Notes under the pieces: generated by a model | Database searches by the model: none | What the model saw: only the letters and a program-made list of their open reading frames with translations | What the model was told of the DNA's origin: nothing | Shown here: positions 31,602-33,596 of the stretch, piece by piece | Layout of the letters: each line of letters begins with the position of its first letter | Position numbering within the stretch: position 1 is the first letter of the stretch | Made by a program: the position numbers and the translations under genes | Assembly (NCBI GenBank): GCA_903918375.1 | Contig: CAIXED010000037.1 | Span: 1-33,596, forward strand | From: an uncultured Pseudomonadota bacterium | Lineage (GTDB): Bacteria > Pseudomonadota > Gammaproteobacteria > Methylococcales > Methylomonadaceae | Direction: 5' to 3' | Length of the DNA: 33,596 bases

Positions 31602-33209
31602 TTATCCACCACTCACTTCTAATTCACTGCCATTACCTTCAACATCATTCAGATTGAAACGCAGTTGGTCACTTATGATAAATAGTGTTTTTTCTTTTGA
31701 TGCAATTTCATGCAACTTATCTAGTAACTCATCCAATAATACAACGGCATTTTTATCGTGCTTATTTGGTTGATAGCCTTGCACAATCCTAAGTAGTAGT
31801 TCCAATAAGTTGATATTAATAGGTATAGGTTTTAACGTTTTCCCATTAATCTTTAAAAAGGCTAAAAAATGGCTTACATTTTCAATTCCGTTTTCTGATT
31901 CAAGCTTTATTGCAGCGTTATCTGGCTTAATGTCTAAATGAGCTGTTATTAGATAACGCCCTCGCGATGCTAGTAAAAAATCTTTTTTTCCTAGCTGTGG
32001 GGCATTTTTATTGACGTATTTGCTGATTGCTGCCATTAGAATATCCCTATAAAATGGTCTAAGTTCTGTTTTATTGTCCGTTTCTTTTGGCATTTTGTGT
32101 AATCGCCATATGGTTGCATACCTGTCTAACAAATCATCTGAGAAATCAGGTTTGAATCTTTTGTGGTAATTATTACCAAGCTCCTCGTTTTGAACTATGT
32201 AAAAAAATCGGATATTGCTTTCCGGTGAATTCAGCTTGTGTAGATCGAAATTTTTCAAACGCAGAGAAAACCTAAATTCATCGAAATCAGGATCATCGAT
32301 TCCAAGCTTTTGGCTCAATACAAACTGATCAATTAGCTTTGTTCTCCTTAAAGCAGGATCAAAATCAGCTATTTTTGATACAATTTCATTATCCTGGCAT
32401 GTGAATATATTATCAAATAGATAGCCGGGGCCAGTAAAAATATGATATACAAAATCGAGAAGGCCCCTTGCAGTTAAAAACTGGTCTTTCATCAAACGAG
32501 CTTTAAAAAGCAGTTCTACAACAATTCTTTGTATAGAAGGTAATGAGAGTAAGTAATAATTAGTGCATAGCTTCAAGTCAGCATCATGATGCTTAAGCTC
32601 TTTATCGTAGTACTGGCGAATAATATTATTGTCAGTGGAAGTAATGCGCCTAAGTAGTTTTTCTGTAAAATCAGATGTATAGCGGTGCGACTCAAGCTTG
32701 AATTTTGGATATCTTTCAAAGTCAATGAATATATATCCCTCAGTTTCGATAGATGAGTTTAGATAATTAGTTATAGCGATTTTTGCATTTTCATAGTCGC
32801 CCTCTTCAGCATAATTGCCTAGCATACCAATGTTTATGCCAACAACAAGCGATTTATCACCGCTTTCATAATCAGAAAATAATTTATTTAATCGTTCAAT
32901 TGCAGTCTCTTTTGGGCTGAAGCTATGTGTGGCATCGAGATGAAAGTGAGCAATATTTTCGTAATTCTTTCTATATCTAGTTAGAATTTCTGATTTTCCA
33001 TCACCACTGCTACCACATAAATAAATAATCTTTTTTTTGCCGATAGCCAAAGACTGTAGGTGGCTTCTAAAATCTGACTCCATATCTGTTTCGATATAGA
33101 GATAATCCTTAACCTTATCGAGTTCATCCGACAAGGCAGTCTCTCGATCAGTTTTTACCGCATATGGTGAAGATTTCGAAAGAACACTTAATACATCGCG
33201 AAGTCGCAT
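31602..33209 (-). CDS. dptF: DptF (DndF), P-loop ATPase of the restriction complex
   Basis: 535 aa. Walker A GSSGDGKSE (66-74) after IIYLCG, then a HLDATHSF segment and a Walker B-like strand (GYIFIDFERYPKF). The N-terminal MRLRDVLSVLSKSSPYAV segment matches what I know of DptF. It is the first gene of the five-gene operon dptF-dptG-dptH-GHKL-GIY-YIG. ATG at 33209, with AAAGG about 8 nt upstream. A candidate sigma-70 promoter with a palindrome in its spacer lies about 45-75 nt upstream. Confidence 0.92.
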   Translation of the reverse strand: MRLRDVLSVLSKSSPYAVKTDRETALSDELDKVKDYLYIETDMESDFRSHLQSLAIGKKKIIYLCGSSGDGKSEILTRYRKNYENIAHFHLDATHSFSPKETAIERLNKLFSDYESGDKSLVVGINIGMLGNYAEEGDYENAKIAITNYLNSSIETEGYIFIDFERYPKFKLESHRYTSDFTEKLLRRITSTDNNIIRQYYDKELKHHDADLKLCTNYYLLSLPSIQRIVVELLFKARLMKDQFLTARGLLDFVYHIFTGPGYLFDNIFTCQDNEIVSKIADFDPALRRTKLIDQFVLSQKLGIDDPDFDEFRFSLRLKNFDLHKLNSPESNIRFFYIVQNEELGNNYHKRFKPDFSDDLLDRYATIWRLHKMPKETDNKTELRPFYRDILMAAISKYVNKNAPQLGKKDFLLASRGRYLITAHLDIKPDNAAIKLESENGIENVSHFLAFLKINGKTLKPIPININLLELLLRIVQGYQPNKHDKNAVVLLDELLDKLHEIASKEKTLFIISDQLRFNLNDVEGNGSELEVSGG

Positions 33210-33255
33210 GGAATAAACCTTTGTTGTTAAGCTTTTTTACTGTCCCTAGTAGCTT

Positions 33256-33285
33256 ATTTTAAGTGTCCGCTTGGCCAAGGGGCAA
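33256..33285 (-). promoter_or_regulatory. Candidate dptF operon promoter with palindrome in spacer
   Basis: Minus-strand TTGCCC (-35, 33280-33285), 18-nt spacer, TAAAAT (-10, 33256-33261; 5 of 6). The spacer contains a perfect 10-bp palindrome CTTGGCCAAG (33270-33279), suited to a repressor site. The palindrome differs from those in front of dndB, so the two halves of the system may be under separate control. Confidence 0.5.
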
Positions 33286-33436
33286 AAGCTTCACACTATG
33301 CGCTTGCTATAAATTGAGTCAATAAGTAGCTGTTTCGCACGGAAACCGTGAGGTACTCACAAGCTTCAGGCATAAATATTCGATTGCTTAGTTCAGTCAA
33401 CCGATCAGTACAGGCAGTAAATTTAACATACCGACA
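33286..33436. other. Non-coding right margin of the island
   Basis: About 150 nt between the dptF promoter and the right 24-bp repeat. The only structure I see is a short dyad CACGG-AAA-CCGTG (33338-33350). No gene or transposase is present here. Confidence 0.4.
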
Positions 33437-33460
33437 GAGGGTGTCCTAGATTTTGTGTAA
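33437..33460 (+). repeat. 24-bp direct repeat at right island boundary (IS256-end-like)
   Basis: GAGGGT-GTCCTAG-ATTTTGTGTAA, same orientation and length as the repeat at 16724-16747. Its inner end joins the IS3 transposase fragment. IS256-type elements should end in inverted, not direct, repeats, so one end is probably from a separate or rearranged copy, or the repeats are something else. Confidence 0.65.
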
Positions 33461-33596
33461 TCGGTTTCGATATATTCAAACACAGCTTGCCGCATGGACT
33501 CGCGAGTAGCAAATCGCTCCCCGTGAATCGCTTCGACCTTGAGCGAGTGGAAGAAGCTTTCGGCACAGGCATTGTCATAACAATTGCCCTTGGCGC
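33457..33596 (-). pseudogene. IS3-family transposase OrfB fragment (interrupted; runs off the window)
   Basis: Minus-strand codons from 33594 read [20 protein letters not shown], then [20 protein letters not shown] and YIETDY. This is the DDE-domain end of IS3-family transposases, with the catalytic glutamate in CAESFF. After IETDY, where NR-RRHSAN should follow, the frame runs into the 24-bp repeat and stops at 33397. The missing C-terminus is found at 16723-16655, beginning HSAN. The gene is therefore split by the island; its 5' part lies outside the window. Confidence 0.88.

Noticed and set aside
33210-33436. IS256 transposase remnant next to the right repeat
   Set aside because: No frame in this stretch reads as an IS256 transposase; only the end-like repeat is present.
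1-33596. CRISPR array
   Set aside because: No regularly spaced short direct repeats with unique spacers were seen.

Overview
The window looks like the chromosome of a gammaproteobacterium. The evidence is a tandem tRNA-Glu(UUC) pair, purM divergent from a DUF2066 gene, a canonical NtrB/NtrC pair with a sigma-54 promoter, an Amt transporter, and signal-peptide and outer-membrane proteins. Gene content is compatible with a methanotroph-like group (Methylococcales), but I cannot prove that from sequence alone.

Region 1 (1-16.6 kb) is ordinary chromosome. It holds two identical tRNA-Glu genes with a terminator, an orphan MNT-type nucleotidyltransferase, purM, a DUF2066 exported protein, a two-gene set with a membrane protein and a dynamin-like protein with a degraded P-loop, a ribbon-helix-helix/PIN toxin-antitoxin pair, and ntrC-ntrB. 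Then come a small exported protein and amt, an outer-membrane beta-barrel protein, xthA, and a cell-envelope cluster (DUF3313 lipoprotein, lipoprotein alpha/beta-hydrolase, MscS-family channel). A sigma-54 promoter sits in front of ntrB with two NtrC-like sites 30 bp apart. A second NtrC-like pair with the same 30-bp spacing lies between amt and the beta-barrel gene.

Region 2 (about 16.7-33.46 kb) is a DNA phosphorothioation defence island. Modification genes: dndA (minus strand), divergent from dndB-dndC-dndD-dndE (plus strand). Restriction genes: a tightly packed minus-strand operon dptF-dptG-dptH (dndFGH), followed without a gap by two genes that are not part of the standard set: a GHKL (Hsp90/MutL/MORC-like) ATPase and a small GIY-YIG nuclease-like protein. 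They share 1-nt spacing and a 4-nt ATGA overlap, so they look like working parts of the restriction operon. This extended DptFGH + GHKL + GIY-YIG arrangement is the most interesting candidate for an undescribed variant system. DptH also carries a convincing PD-(D/E)xK nuclease core next to its HerA/FtsK-like ATPase.

The island appears to be inserted in one IS3-family transposase gene. The C-terminal 22 codons of the transposase lie just left of the island and the upstream part lies just right of it, in the same orientation, with only about five codons missing between them. Both junctions carry a 24-bp imperfect direct repeat (GAGGGT-N7-ATTTTGTGTAA) resembling IS256-family ends. The dndA/dndB intergenic region has two GTTCG/CGAAC palindromes. 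These contain the GAAC/GTTC core known as the phosphorothioation target of the Escherichia/Salmonella Dnd systems, which suggests an operator that could itself be modified.
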